From: Betaproteobacteria bacterium UBA1934
Lineage (GTDB): Bacteria; Pseudomonadota; Gammaproteobacteria; Burkholderiales; Rhodocyclaceae
Direction of reading: 5' to 3'
Assembly: GCA_002337055.1 (NCBI GenBank)
Contig: DDFG01000001.1
Span: 583,252 to 647,251, forward strand
DNA: 64,000 nt
The position numbers and the translations under genes were made by a program. The notes under the pieces are model-generated. The model had not been told where the DNA came from, made no database searches, and saw only the letters and a program-made list of their open reading frames with translations. Shown in pieces: positions 26,371 to 34,652 of the stretch (position 1 is its first letter; every line of letters begins with the position of its first letter).

Positions 26371-28947
26371 TTACCCTACCAACCCCTTTAACGCATACAA
26401 CGCCTCCAGTGCCTCGCGCGGCGTCAGACTGTCCGGGTCAATGTCGGCCAGTTTTTCGAGGGCGGGGTGTGGTGGAGGCGGTTCGGCGGATTCGGCAACG
26501 CTGGCAAAGAGGTCCGGTTGCAGCGGGTCGATGGCGGCGCGCATTTCCAGTTCGCGTAACTGCTTCTTTGCGGCGCGCACGACCGAGCCGGGAATGCCAG
26601 CCAGCGCGGCGACCTGAATCCCATAGCTCTGGTTGGCCGGGCCTTCCTCAACGGCGTGCAGAAAGACGATGCGCTCGCCGTGTTCGACGGCATCCAGATG
26701 CACGTTGGCCAGCGTCGGGTATTCGTGCGACAGGCGCGTCAGCTCGAAGTAATGCGTAGCGAACAAGGTCAGGCTGCGGTTCTTCTCGACCAAGTGGCGC
26801 AGTATGGCGAAGGCCAGCGCCATGCCGTCGAAGGTGGAGGTGCCGCGCCCGATTTCATCCATCAACACCAGCGTGTTGGGCGTGGCGTGATGCAGAATGG
26901 CGGCGGCTTCGGTCATTTCGACCATGAAAGTCGAGCGGCCCGAGGCGAGATCGTCGGAAGCGCCGATGCGCGTGAAGATGCGGTCGAGCGGCCCGAGCAC
27001 CGCACGGCGTGCCGGCACATAGCTGCCGATGTGGGTGAGCAGGGCGATCAGAGCCGTCTGGCGCATGTAGGTGCTCTTGCCGCCCATGTTGGGGCCGGTG
27101 ATCAGGAACAGGCGGCGGTCCTCGGCCAGACGCAGATCGTTGGCGATGAACGGTGAAGCGGCGTCGGTCATCTCCGCCTCGACCACCGGGTGGCGCCCGG
27201 CTTCGATGAACAAACCCGGTTCGGTGCTGAACTCGGGCTGACACCAGTTGCGGCGCAAGGCAGTATCGGCAAAGCCGGCGAGCAGGTCGAGCAGGGCAAC
27301 GGCGCGCGCATTGGTCTGCAACTGCGGCACCATGGGCAGCAGCTCGGCCAGCGTTTGCTCGTAGAGCAGTTTTTCGCGCGAGAGCGCCCGATCCTTGGCC
27401 GAGAGCGCCTTGTCCTCAAAGGTTTTCAGTTCGGGCGTGATGTAGCGCTCGGCGTTTTTCAGCGTCTGGCGGCGGCGATAGTCATCCGGTACCTTGTCGG
27501 AATTGGCATGGGTGACTTCAATGTAAAAGCCATGCACGCGGTTGTATTCGACCTTGAGATTGGCGATACCGGTACGCTCGCGCTCGCGCGTTTCCAGGTC
27601 GACGAGAAAGGCGCCGCAGTTGTCGTTGAGGGCGCGCAGTTCGTCGAGTTCGGCATCGAAACCGGGGGCGATGACGCCGCCGTCACGAATCTGCGCCGCA
27701 GGTTCCTCGGCAATGGCGCGGTGGAGCAGATCGATCGCGGCGACAGGCGCGTCGAGATCGCCGCGCAAACTAACTAGCAATCCGCCGTCGAGGCCGGAAA
27801 GATGGGCTTGCAGGGCCGGCAGGCGGTGCAGTGATTCACGCAGGCTGGCAAGATCGCGCGGACGAGCATTCATCAACGCGATACGGCCGCTGATGCGCTC
27901 GATGTCAGCAATGGCTTTCAATTCGCCGCGCACCGCCTGGGCCAGAAAACTGTAATCCTCCAGCAATGCGGCCACCGCCCGATGTCGCGCCGCAGCGTCG
28001 GTCTGGCTGGCAAAGGGGTGGTGCAGCGTGTGCCGCATCAGCCGGGCGCCCATGCTGGTGATGCAATTGTCGAGCAACGAGAACAACGTGGGGGTGGGTT
28101 GGCCGCGCAGCGTCTCGGTCAATTCGAGATTGCGACGGGTGGCAGCGTCCAGCCCGAGGAAGGCGGCCTCCTGTTCAACCGTCAACGCCTGGACATGTGG
28201 CAGGGCGCGGGCTTGCGTTGCCGTAGCGTAGTTGAGCAGGGCGCCGGCGGCGCCAATGGCGGGTTTGAGCTCCTCGGCGCCAAAACCAGCCAGCGAGGCA
28301 ACCCTAAAATGCTCGCAGAGCAGCCGCCTGGCGGAATCGACATCGAATTGCCAGTCTGGTTGGCGGGTTCTGGCGGCGTCGATGGCCCACTCCGAGGTCA
28401 GGCTATCCGGCACCAGCACTTCGGCTGGGCGAATCCGTTCCAGCGTGGCGTTCAGTTGCTGCGCCGGTACTTCAGTCAGCACGAATTCACCGCTGGCGAG
28501 GTTGAGCCGGGCCAGTCCGGCCCGCTGTTTGTGGAAGCACACCGCCAGCAGCCAGGCATCGCGCTTGTCGTCGAGCAGGGCGGCATCGGTCAGCGTACCC
28601 GGCGTGACGATGCGGGCCACGGCCCGTTCGACTGGTCCTTTGGAAGTGGCCGGGTCGCCAATCTGCTCGCAAATCACCACCGATTCGCCCAGCTTGACCA
28701 GGCGCGCCAGATATTGCTCGACGGCATGGAAAGGCACGCCGGCCATCTTGATCGGCACCCCGGCGCTTTGCCCGCGCGTGGTCAGGGTGATGTCGAGCAG
28801 GCGCGCCGCCTTTTCGGCATCGTCATAGAACAGCTCATAGAAATCGCCCATGCGGTAGAACAGCAGCGTGTGAGGGTGCTGCGCTTTCAGGCGCAGGTAT
28901 TGCTGCATCATCGGGGTATGCTGGGCGAGGTCGGCTTCCGGGCGCAT
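26371..28947 (-). CDS. mutS: DNA mismatch repair protein MutS
   Basis: MutS recognises mismatches and recruits MutL. The mismatch-binding domain I has the FYRMGDFYELF motif near the N-terminus, where the Phe and Glu contact the mismatch. The ATPase domain has the Walker A GPNMGGKSTYMRQ, the LMDEIGRGTST signature and FATHYFEL. I chose the ATG at 28947 (MRPEADLAQHTPMM), giving 858 residues as in relatives. A start at 29013 would add 22 residues of no family resemblance and leave almost no room for the divergent promoter. Confidence 0.96.
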   Translation of the reverse strand: MRPEADLAQHTPMMQQYLRLKAQHPHTLLFYRMGDFYELFYDDAEKAARLLDITLTTRGQSAGVPIKMAGVPFHAVEQYLARLVKLGESVVICEQIGDPATSKGPVERAVARIVTPGTLTDAALLDDKRDAWLLAVCFHKQRAGLARLNLASGEFVLTEVPAQQLNATLERIRPAEVLVPDSLTSEWAIDAARTRQPDWQFDVDSARRLLCEHFRVASLAGFGAEELKPAIGAAGALLNYATATQARALPHVQALTVEQEAAFLGLDAATRRNLELTETLRGQPTPTLFSLLDNCITSMGARLMRHTLHHPFASQTDAAARHRAVAALLEDYSFLAQAVRGELKAIADIERISGRIALMNARPRDLASLRESLHRLPALQAHLSGLDGGLLVSLRGDLDAPVAAIDLLHRAIAEEPAAQIRDGGVIAPGFDAELDELRALNDNCGAFLVDLETRERERTGIANLKVEYNRVHGFYIEVTHANSDKVPDDYRRRQTLKNAERYITPELKTFEDKALSAKDRALSREKLLYEQTLAELLPMVPQLQTNARAVALLDLLAGFADTALRRNWCQPEFSTEPGLFIEAGRHPVVEAEMTDAASPFIANDLRLAEDRRLFLITGPNMGGKSTYMRQTALIALLTHIGSYVPARRAVLGPLDRIFTRIGASDDLASGRSTFMVEMTEAAAILHHATPNTLVLMDEIGRGTSTFDGMALAFAILRHLVEKNRSLTLFATHYFELTRLSHEYPTLANVHLDAVEHGERIVFLHAVEEGPANQSYGIQVAALAGIPGSVVRAAKKQLRELEMRAAIDPLQPDLFASVAESAEPPPPHPALEKLADIDPDSLTPREALEALYALKGLVG

Positions 28948-29034
28948 GTCGGTCTGCGAATGGCGAGGGAAAGCGATTTTACCAGTGCCACAGTCTGTTA
29001 TTCTGTCGGCCATTTTCTTTGGAGATCAGGTTCT

Positions 29035-29694
29035 ATGAAAACGCTGTTTGCCATGCTGGCCCTGCTGGTCGCACCGCTGGCCCTGGCGGCCACCACGCTC
29101 AAGGGACAGGTGCTGGAAGTCACCGATGTCGATGCCTATACCTATGTGCGGCTGAAAACCGCCGAGGGGGAAACCTGGGCGGCGGTTAACAAGGCGGCGA
29201 TCAAGAAAGGCAGCGAAATCACCCTGGAGAACACCATGGTGATGAACAATTTCGAGAGCAAGTCCTTGAAAAAGACCTTTCCCAGCATCGTTTTCGGCAC
29301 GCTGGCAGGGTCGGCTGCCGCCATGCCTGCCGGGCACGCGCGAACGGAGAAGCCGGCCGATATCGGCGACGTGCGCGTTGCCAAGGCGACCGGCGCCAAT
29401 GCGCGCACGGTGGCCGAGGTCATTACCAAGGCGAAGGAACTCAAGGATAAGCCGGTGCTCGTGCGTGGCAAGGTCGTCAAGTACAACGCCGCGATCATGG
29501 GTAAAAACTGGGTACATCTGCGCGACGGCAGCGGTTCGGAGAAGGACGGCACGCACGACATTCTGGTGACCACGGCGCAGGAAACCAAGGTGGGCGAAGT
29601 GGTGACGGTGAAGGGTACTGTCCGTACCGACAAGGATTTCGGTTCCGGCTACAGCTACAAGGTGCTGATCGAAGAGGCGACGCTGCAACCCTGA
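29035..29694 (+). CDS. secreted OB-fold-like protein of unknown role
   Basis: The 219-residue protein starts with a signal peptide (MKTLFAMLALLVAPLALAA), so it is probably periplasmic. The N-terminal part (about residues 20-80) reads as a small beta domain (LKGQVLEVTDVDAYTYVRL). The C-terminal part (about 145-219) has the look of an OB fold (VLVRGKVVKYN, NWVHLRDGSGS, VVTVKGTVRTD). Function is unknown. A GGAG ribosome site lies at 29021-29024. A long frame reading in from 27982 is the mutS shadow joined to this gene and is not used. Confidence 0.8.
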   Translation: MKTLFAMLALLVAPLALAATTLKGQVLEVTDVDAYTYVRLKTAEGETWAAVNKAAIKKGSEITLENTMVMNNFESKSLKKTFPSIVFGTLAGSAAAMPAGHARTEKPADIGDVRVAKATGANARTVAEVITKAKELKDKPVLVRGKVVKYNAAIMGKNWVHLRDGSGSEKDGTHDILVTTAQETKVGEVVTVKGTVRTDKDFGSGYSYKVLIEEATLQP

Positions 29695-29701
29695 GGGCTA
29701 C

Positions 29702-30151
29702 CTATTGTTGCGCCAGAAAGCGATCGAGTTGGGCGGCGAAGGCCTGCCGGTCGCTGGCGCTGAAGGCCGGCGGGCCACCGGTTTCGACGCCGGAAGAGCG
29801 CAAGGTATCCATGAAGTTGCGCATTGTCAGCGCGCCCGCAATGTTGTGGTGGTCGTACCGGTCGCCGCGTGGCGTGAGCGCCAACGCGCCTTTGGCGATG
29901 ACTTCCGAAGCGAGCGGGATGTCGGCGGTGATCACCAGATCGCCGGCCGAGACCCGGCAGACAATTTCGTTATCCGCCACGTCGAAGCCTTTTTCGACTT
30001 GCAAAGCGCGGATGTAAGGCGAGGGCGGCACGGTCAGCATCTGGTTGGCGATCAAGGTGAGCGGCGTGCCAGTGCGGGTCGCGGCGCGGTAAAGAATTTC
30101 CTTGATCGGCTTCGGGCAGGCGTCGGCATCGACCCAGATCTGGCGGCTCAT
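29702..30151 (-). CDS. YaiI/YqxD family (UPF0178) protein
   Basis: The 149-residue protein matches the UPF0178 family, a PIN-like fold of unproven function. Visible motifs are WVDADACPKPIKEIL at the N-terminus, DVADNEIV, the acidic GDLVITADIPLA and the C-terminal LTPRGDRYDHHNI. The ATG at 30151 overlaps the stop of the HNH gene by four bases; longer starts are inside that gene. It is the last gene of the suhB-zorAB-like operon. Confidence 0.88.
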   Translation of the reverse strand: MSRQIWVDADACPKPIKEILYRAATRTGTPLTLIANQMLTVPPSPYIRALQVEKGFDVADNEIVCRVSAGDLVITADIPLASEVIAKGALALTPRGDRYDHHNIAGALTMRNFMDTLRSSGVETGGPPAFSASDRQAFAAQLDRFLAQQ

Positions 30152-30447
30152 GGCTTCTTCAACAAACCGGCGAGCGCAGCGAAAGGCTGGTGCGTCGCCG
30201 CCGCAACCTTTTTTTCGGTGTTGCCTCGCCCTTCCGAATCGCGCTGGCGGGCATGCTCGTTCTCGTGGCAATACAGGCAGAGCAATTCCCAATTGCTGCC
30301 GTCCGGCGGATTGTTGTTGTGGTTGTGGTCCTTGTGATGGACGGTCAATTCCTTCAGTCGCACCCCCGAGAACTCGCGGCCGCAACGCCCGCAAATCCAG
30401 GGGAAGAGCTTGAGAGCGCGTTCGCGGTAGCTGTCTTCAATGGTCAT
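30148..30447 (-). CDS. small HNH nuclease, YajD-like
   Basis: The 99-residue protein has a zinc-binding pair CGRCGREF, then an HNH core with VHHKDHNHNNNPPDGSNWELLC read in two parts (LTVHHKDHNHNN and PDGSNWELLCLYCHENEH), which supplies both the catalytic His-Asn-His and a second Cys pair. This is the complete ββα-metal motif. YajD relatives are widespread and of unknown role. The ATG overlaps the GNAT gene stop and the stop overlaps the YaiI gene start. Its co-translation in a ZorAB-like operon recalls type II Zorya, whose effector ZorE has an HNH domain, but ZorE is much larger. Confidence 0.85.
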   Translation of the reverse strand: MTIEDSYRERALKLFPWICGRCGREFSGVRLKELTVHHKDHNHNNNPPDGSNWELLCLYCHENEHARQRDSEGRGNTEKKVAAATHQPFAALAGLLKKP

Positions 30448-31001
30448 AGCGGGCAACTCATCAGGATCGCATCGCCGGCAGGGCCGCCGACAGGCTGGAA
30501 AAATGCCGGCAGGCTGCCTTTTTCGGAAAAGCCGGCGTCCTGGTATATGCGCCGGGCAGCGCGCCAGTGTTCGTTGACGATTAGCACCGCTTCGCGCAGC
30601 GCCGGGAAGCGTTCGGTCATGTGGCGCAGGCTGGTTTGCAGTAACGCATGTCCGCGGCCAGCGCCACGGCAGGCGGGGGCGAGGGTCATCGAGGCGATGT
30701 AGAGCGTCGCGCCCTCCGGGGCGAGCCAGGCATTGACATCGTGCCCGAGATCGAAGCGGGTGGTGTCGTGAATCGACCATTCCCGCCAGATTTCGGCGCA
30801 GAAATAGCCACAGTGTGCGCCCTGGCTCTCGGCGAGCAGAAATCCTTCCGGAAACGCAGCCAGACGATGGGCGAACACCGCTTCTTCTTCGACGATGCCG
30901 GGCGCGAAGCCCGCGTTTTCGAGCGCCATGATATCGGCAAGATCGTCAGGCGTGGCTTGACGAACGACAAGATCGGAACGCGAGTGAGATGAAGGAATCA
31001 T
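30444..31001 (-). CDS. GNAT-family N-acetyltransferase
   Basis: The 185-residue protein has the GNAT fold, starting with LVVRQATPDDLADIMALENAGF. The acetyl-CoA loop is seen as LAPACRGAGRGHALLQTSL, matching the R/Q-x-x-G-x-G/A pattern. A C-terminal NEHWRAARRIYQDAGF segment is also typical. The substrate is unknown. The start at 31001 overlaps the stop of the 154-residue gene and the stop overlaps the HNH gene, so it is embedded in the same operon. Confidence 0.85.
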   Translation of the reverse strand: MIPSSHSRSDLVVRQATPDDLADIMALENAGFAPGIVEEEAVFAHRLAAFPEGFLLAESQGAHCGYFCAEIWREWSIHDTTRFDLGHDVNAWLAPEGATLYIASMTLAPACRGAGRGHALLQTSLRHMTERFPALREAVLIVNEHWRAARRIYQDAGFSEKGSLPAFFQPVGGPAGDAILMSCPL

Positions 31002-31462
31002 TGGGCCGCCAGCCAGTCGACAAGTCTGCGTACGTTGCCGGTGAGGTCGTTGCACGTGTCGGCCTGCCTCTCGGGGCATTCGGTCAGTGCGGCGCGCAGC
31101 GCGCTCAGGCAGGCCTGATGGCGGGGAGGTTCGGGCCGTAGCGCCTCCACCCGGGCAAGCAGGGTGGCGAAGAGGCGGTCATCGTCGATCAGCCTGCGCT
31201 GTTCCCAGTCGGCGGGGCGGGCGATGGCGCGGCAGACCAGTTTGAGATCGGCGAACGCGACGGTTTCCGGCGCGAGGCGAAAGGCGAGCAGGGCGCGGTT
31301 GGAGCGCGGCCCGGCGCGATCGGCCAGTTTGTCGCCGAAGGCCGCGCGCAGGCGGTCGAGGGCTCCAGACATTGCGCGAGAATCGCGCCAGTCGGGCGAA
31401 ACGCCCGGTGGATGAGCGAAGGCGCGGTGCAGTTCGCGGGCGAGGTCTTCGAGGTCGCTCAT
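30998..31462 (-). CDS. unrecognised 154-residue protein behind the ZorB-like gene
   Basis: I do not recognise this protein. It is predicted all-helical and rich in Arg, Ala and Leu, has no membrane segment or signal, and has only four Cys, all in its second half. It begins MSDLEDLARELHRAF and ends RRLVDWLAAQ. It occupies the position that ZorC or ZorE takes in Zorya operons, but it is far shorter than either and shows no HNH motif. Four-base overlaps on both sides (with the ZorB-like and GNAT genes) support that it is a real, co-translated gene. Confidence 0.75.
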   Translation of the reverse strand: MSDLEDLARELHRAFAHPPGVSPDWRDSRAMSGALDRLRAAFGDKLADRAGPRSNRALLAFRLAPETVAFADLKLVCRAIARPADWEQRRLIDDDRLFATLLARVEALRPEPPRHQACLSALRAALTECPERQADTCNDLTGNVRRLVDWLAAQ

Positions 31463-32181
31463 TTGAGGTCGAGCGGGCAGCGCGGATCGTCGTCTCCCGC
31501 AGGCGGGTGCGCGGTCGGACGTTGTTCGTCGCGTTCCAGAAATTCGAGTTTGAGTTCGATGCGCCGGCTCTCATCGGCGCTGGGCTTGGGAGCGTTGAAC
31601 GAAGCGCCGCTGACGAGAAAGATTTCGCGCACGAGACGGCGGTCATCCGCATTCAGGGCATCGGCAACGCCGGAGGCGGCCAGCAGGGTGCAGAGCACGC
31701 GTTCCGAGCGTTGCAGGCTGAGGTTGAGGTTGTGCAGGTAGCTGCCGCGCGCGTCGGCAAAACCCTCGACCGAGATGCGTTTGAGCCACTGTTGCCCGAG
31801 AGGATCGCGGGCCAGTTGCAGCACTTTGGGGACAAAGGCGCGCAGCAGCCGGCCCTGCTCATCGTTGAGGCGATGACTGTTGGTTTCGAAACGGGCGCGC
31901 TCGCCGAAATCGATGGTCGGGCCACGCACAGCGACGCCCGGGTATTCGCGCGCGGCGTCTTGCAGGCGTTGCAGCAATTGGGCGATATCGGCCTCACGAA
32001 CCGCTTTCTGGCGCTCGGCTTCGGAAATTTCGTGGGTGATGGCGAGCAATGCCACAGTCATGGCGACGAGAAAGAGCGCCATCAGCGCCGTCATCAGGTC
32101 GGAATAGGAGATCCAGAAGGGCTTTTCTGCCTCTTCGCGGGCCTTCCGGCGCTGAGGAAGGGCGAGGCCGAACAGGCTCAT
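31459..32181 (-). CDS. ZorB-like MotB/OmpA-domain protein
   Basis: The 240-residue protein has a cytosolic N-terminus, one membrane helix (about residues 26-48) and a periplasmic OmpA-like peptidoglycan-binding domain (about 95-200; VEGFADARGSYLHNLNLSLQRS). The helix begins PFWISYSDLMTALMALF, with Asp28 at the position of the ion-carrying Asp of MotB and ZorB. With the upstream ZorA-like protein it should form an ion-driven stator-type complex. It resembles Zorya ZorB more than flagellar MotB, because no flagellar gene is nearby and its partner has the long ZorA-like tail. Confidence 0.8.
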   Translation of the reverse strand: MSLFGLALPQRRKAREEAEKPFWISYSDLMTALMALFLVAMTVALLAITHEISEAERQKAVREADIAQLLQRLQDAAREYPGVAVRGPTIDFGERARFETNSHRLNDEQGRLLRAFVPKVLQLARDPLGQQWLKRISVEGFADARGSYLHNLNLSLQRSERVLCTLLAASGVADALNADDRRLVREIFLVSGASFNAPKPSADESRRIELKLEFLERDEQRPTAHPPAGDDDPRCPLDLK

Positions 32182-33761
32182 CGCCGGCTCGTGGCGGTTT
32201 CGAGCGTGTCGCCCAGTTCCTCGACGACGCCGCGCAGATGATCGACGGCCGTGGCCACTTCCTGCTGGAAGCGGGCATTGCCCTGCTGCAAGGTGTGATC
32301 GACATGCCGTGCGAACGCCGCGTGCGCTTCGACCAGCACTTTGTTGATGCCTTGAAGATAAGCATCGGCGCGCTGTTCGGATTGCCCCAGGCTGGCGGCG
32401 GCGGCTTCCAGACGGGCGACGAGTTCGATGGTCAGTGCCGCGTCGCGGCGGGCCACGGCGACCGTGTCGCGCAGATCGCCCAGCATGCGCGCGAAGCTGT
32501 CGCGGGCTGCGCGGTGATCGACCAGCGCTTCGCCGGCGGCGTGGGTGGCGGCGGCGAGCGTGGCGGTCGCCTTCAACATTTCCTGGCTGGCATCGGTAAA
32601 AGTGGCGGAGGCCTGGCCGATGCCGTGCCCCGCCTGATCGAGGCGGCTGGCGGCACTTTCCACCGTGCCGCGGCCGGCGTTTTCAAGCTGCTGGGCGACG
32701 CGGCGCAGCTCGCCAACAGCCTGTTGCAGGGCCACCGCGGTTTGCGAGAGCAGGCTTTCCAAGCCATCCTGCCGCTGACCGAAGGTGGCATCGAGCTTTT
32801 CGGAAAAGCGCTGCAAGGCGGCTTCCAGCGCCAAGCCCATGACTTCGCTTTGGCCACTGCCGGATTTTTCAACCGCGCCAGCGACGCGGCCCATCGGCTC
32901 CTTGAGCGCCTGCGCCACCGATTGCGAGACCAGCGCCGCCATCTGGGCATGCTGAGCGGCCAGTGCTTCCTGCTGACGGCGACCCATGTCTTCCAATGCC
33001 TGGCGCAACTCTGCCACGATCTGGCGCCCGGTCTCCGCGCCTTGCGCGGCGCTGGTTTCGCTCGCGTGGACCAGCCGTGCCAGGTACTCCTCGCCGACGC
33101 CACTTTCAAACAGGCTGTCGATACGCTGCACCAGCCGGACGACCTGACGCATTCGTGCGGCGACCAACGATTTTTCGATCCAGGTCAGCAGCATGGCCAG
33201 CGCGATGGCGGCGGCGGAGACCTTGAAGGCGTGGCCGACGCCCTGAATCAGGCCGCGCAGGCTGGTGCGCACCGTTTCGGCGTTGCTGGAGACCTCGAAA
33301 TGGGTGAGGCCGGCGATCAGGCCGGCGAAGGTGCCGATGATGCCAAGGCCGGTGAGGATGCCGGGCAGGTGTTTGTAGAACTCGGTTTTGAGCGGGATCT
33401 CGACCAGCGCCTGCTCGGTGAAGAACGATTCGGCCATCGCCGTCGCCCGCCAGGCGACGACGCGCGGCTTGCCAGACGTACCGGGCGTTGTGACGGCATG
33501 CAGCGTCTGGGCGTATTCGCGCCACAGATGAGCGAGCGGTGGATGCCGCATGATGTCGCGGCCGATGGTGGCGATGTCGACCGGCTGCCCTTCGCCGCGG
33601 GGCAGGGCGTCGAGCTGCCGCAACACCGTTTCAAGCGACTGTCCGAGTTTCCAGGCCGGCCAGACAAATCGCAGCAGGAAGGCGGCGCCGAGCAGGAAAA
33701 GCAGCGCCGCCACGAGGGCGGCGCCGAGCGAGAGGTCGAGATTCAGGAAGGATGCGGGCAT
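32178..33761 (-). CDS. ZorA-like MotA/TolQ-domain protein with coiled-coil tail
   Basis: The 527-residue protein has a first membrane helix at about 10-35 and a MotA/TolQ/ExbB-type pair at about 132-155 (GILTGLGIIGTFAGLIAGL) and 178-200 (KVSAAAIALAMLLTWIEKS). After residue 205 it is a very long alpha-helical, Ala/Gln/Glu-rich tail of more than 300 residues. That tail, not found in flagellar MotA or TolQ, is the hallmark of ZorA, where it forms an intracellular shaft that relays the signal to effectors. The gene overlaps the ZorB-like gene by four bases and follows suhB by 19 bases. Confidence 0.8.
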   Translation of the reverse strand: MPASFLNLDLSLGAALVAALLFLLGAAFLLRFVWPAWKLGQSLETVLRQLDALPRGEGQPVDIATIGRDIMRHPPLAHLWREYAQTLHAVTTPGTSGKPRVVAWRATAMAESFFTEQALVEIPLKTEFYKHLPGILTGLGIIGTFAGLIAGLTHFEVSSNAETVRTSLRGLIQGVGHAFKVSAAAIALAMLLTWIEKSLVAARMRQVVRLVQRIDSLFESGVGEEYLARLVHASETSAAQGAETGRQIVAELRQALEDMGRRQQEALAAQHAQMAALVSQSVAQALKEPMGRVAGAVEKSGSGQSEVMGLALEAALQRFSEKLDATFGQRQDGLESLLSQTAVALQQAVGELRRVAQQLENAGRGTVESAASRLDQAGHGIGQASATFTDASQEMLKATATLAAATHAAGEALVDHRAARDSFARMLGDLRDTVAVARRDAALTIELVARLEAAAASLGQSEQRADAYLQGINKVLVEAHAAFARHVDHTLQQGNARFQQEVATAVDHLRGVVEELGDTLETATSRR

Positions 33762-33780
33762 CGTTCCGGTGCGGTCCGGG

Positions 33781-34593
33781 TCAGGCGAGTAGCTTCGCCG
33801 TCTTGTGGGCGGTGATGATTTGCAGCAACTGCGTGAAAATCTTGGGAGTGCCGGCGATCACGTTGCCGCTCTGCAAGAAGTTGGCTTCACCGTTCAGGTC
33901 GCTGACTAGCCCGCCCGCCTCGGTGATCAGCAAGGTGCCGGCGGCCATATCCCACGGCGCCAGGCCAAATTCCCAGAAGCCGTCATAGCGACCGGCCGCG
34001 ACATAGGCGAGATCGAGCGCGGCGGCACCCGGGCGACGCATGCCGGCGCTCTTCTGAGCCAGTTCCTTGAAGATGGCGAGGTAGGCATCGACGTTCTCGA
34101 ACATCCGATACGGAAAACCGGTGCCGATCAGCGAATCCTGCAACTTGAGGCGCTTGGAGACGCGGATGCGCCGCTCGTTCAGAAACGCGCCGGCGCCCTT
34201 GCTGGCAGTAAAGAGGTCGTTTCGGGTCGGGTCGAAGACCACTGCCTGCTCAACGATGCCGTTTTTTGCCAGCGCTATCGACACGCAGTATTGCGGAAAA
34301 CCGTGGATGAAATTGGTGGTGCCGTCGAGCGGATCGATGATCCACTGGAACTCGGCATCCCGCTTACCCTTGCCGGCGGTTTCGCCGGATTCCTCGGCGA
34401 GAATGCCGTAGCCGGGGTAGGCCTCTTGTAGAATCTCGATGATGGCGGCTTCGGCGGCGCGGTCGACTTCGGTGACGAAATCGTTGGTCTGCTTGACGGC
34501 GACCTTGAGTACGTCGATGTCGTTGGAAGCGCGGTTGATGATCTGGCCGGCGCGGCGCGCGGCCTTGATGGCGATGTTCAGGGCGGGATGCAT
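33781..34593 (-). CDS. suhB: inositol-1-monophosphatase family protein
   Basis: SuhB hydrolyses inositol phosphates and, in enterobacteria, also acts in rRNA antitermination complexes. The start at 34593 (MHPALNIAIKAARRAG) gives 270 residues. Metal and substrate motifs are visible: LAEESGE, the WIIDPLDGTTNFIHGFP segment and the C-terminal WDMAAGTLLITEAGG. A start at 34620 would add nine residues and is less typical. The gene leads the minus-strand operon containing the ZorAB-like pair and diverges from trmJ, a common suhB-trmJ arrangement. Confidence 0.94.
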   Translation of the reverse strand: MHPALNIAIKAARRAGQIINRASNDIDVLKVAVKQTNDFVTEVDRAAEAAIIEILQEAYPGYGILAEESGETAGKGKRDAEFQWIIDPLDGTTNFIHGFPQYCVSIALAKNGIVEQAVVFDPTRNDLFTASKGAGAFLNERRIRVSKRLKLQDSLIGTGFPYRMFENVDAYLAIFKELAQKSAGMRRPGAAALDLAYVAAGRYDGFWEFGLAPWDMAAGTLLITEAGGLVSDLNGEANFLQSGNVIAGTPKIFTQLLQIITAHKTAKLLA

Positions 34594-34652
34594 TTTTATA
34601 AAGAACCGTGGGCGTAGCAAGCGCCCTCAATAACGAAAGACCGAATTTTACT

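Noticed and set aside
27982..29694. A 570-residue plus-strand open frame covering the 5' half of mutS and the OB-fold gene
   Set aside because: The first 350 residues are the antisense of mutS, whose minus-strand product is unmistakable. The real gene starts at the ATG at 29035, with a signal peptide and ribosome site.
30998..31462. Calling the 154-residue protein ZorC or ZorE
   Set aside because: It is several times too short and shows neither the ZorC signature region nor an HNH motif.
31459..33761. Flagellar stator MotAB or TolQR/ExbBD identity for the motor pair
   Set aside because: No flagellar, Tol or Ton genes are nearby, TolR and ExbD lack an OmpA domain, and the first protein has a very long coiled-coil tail not found in MotA, TolQ or ExbB. 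ZorAB-like is the better description.
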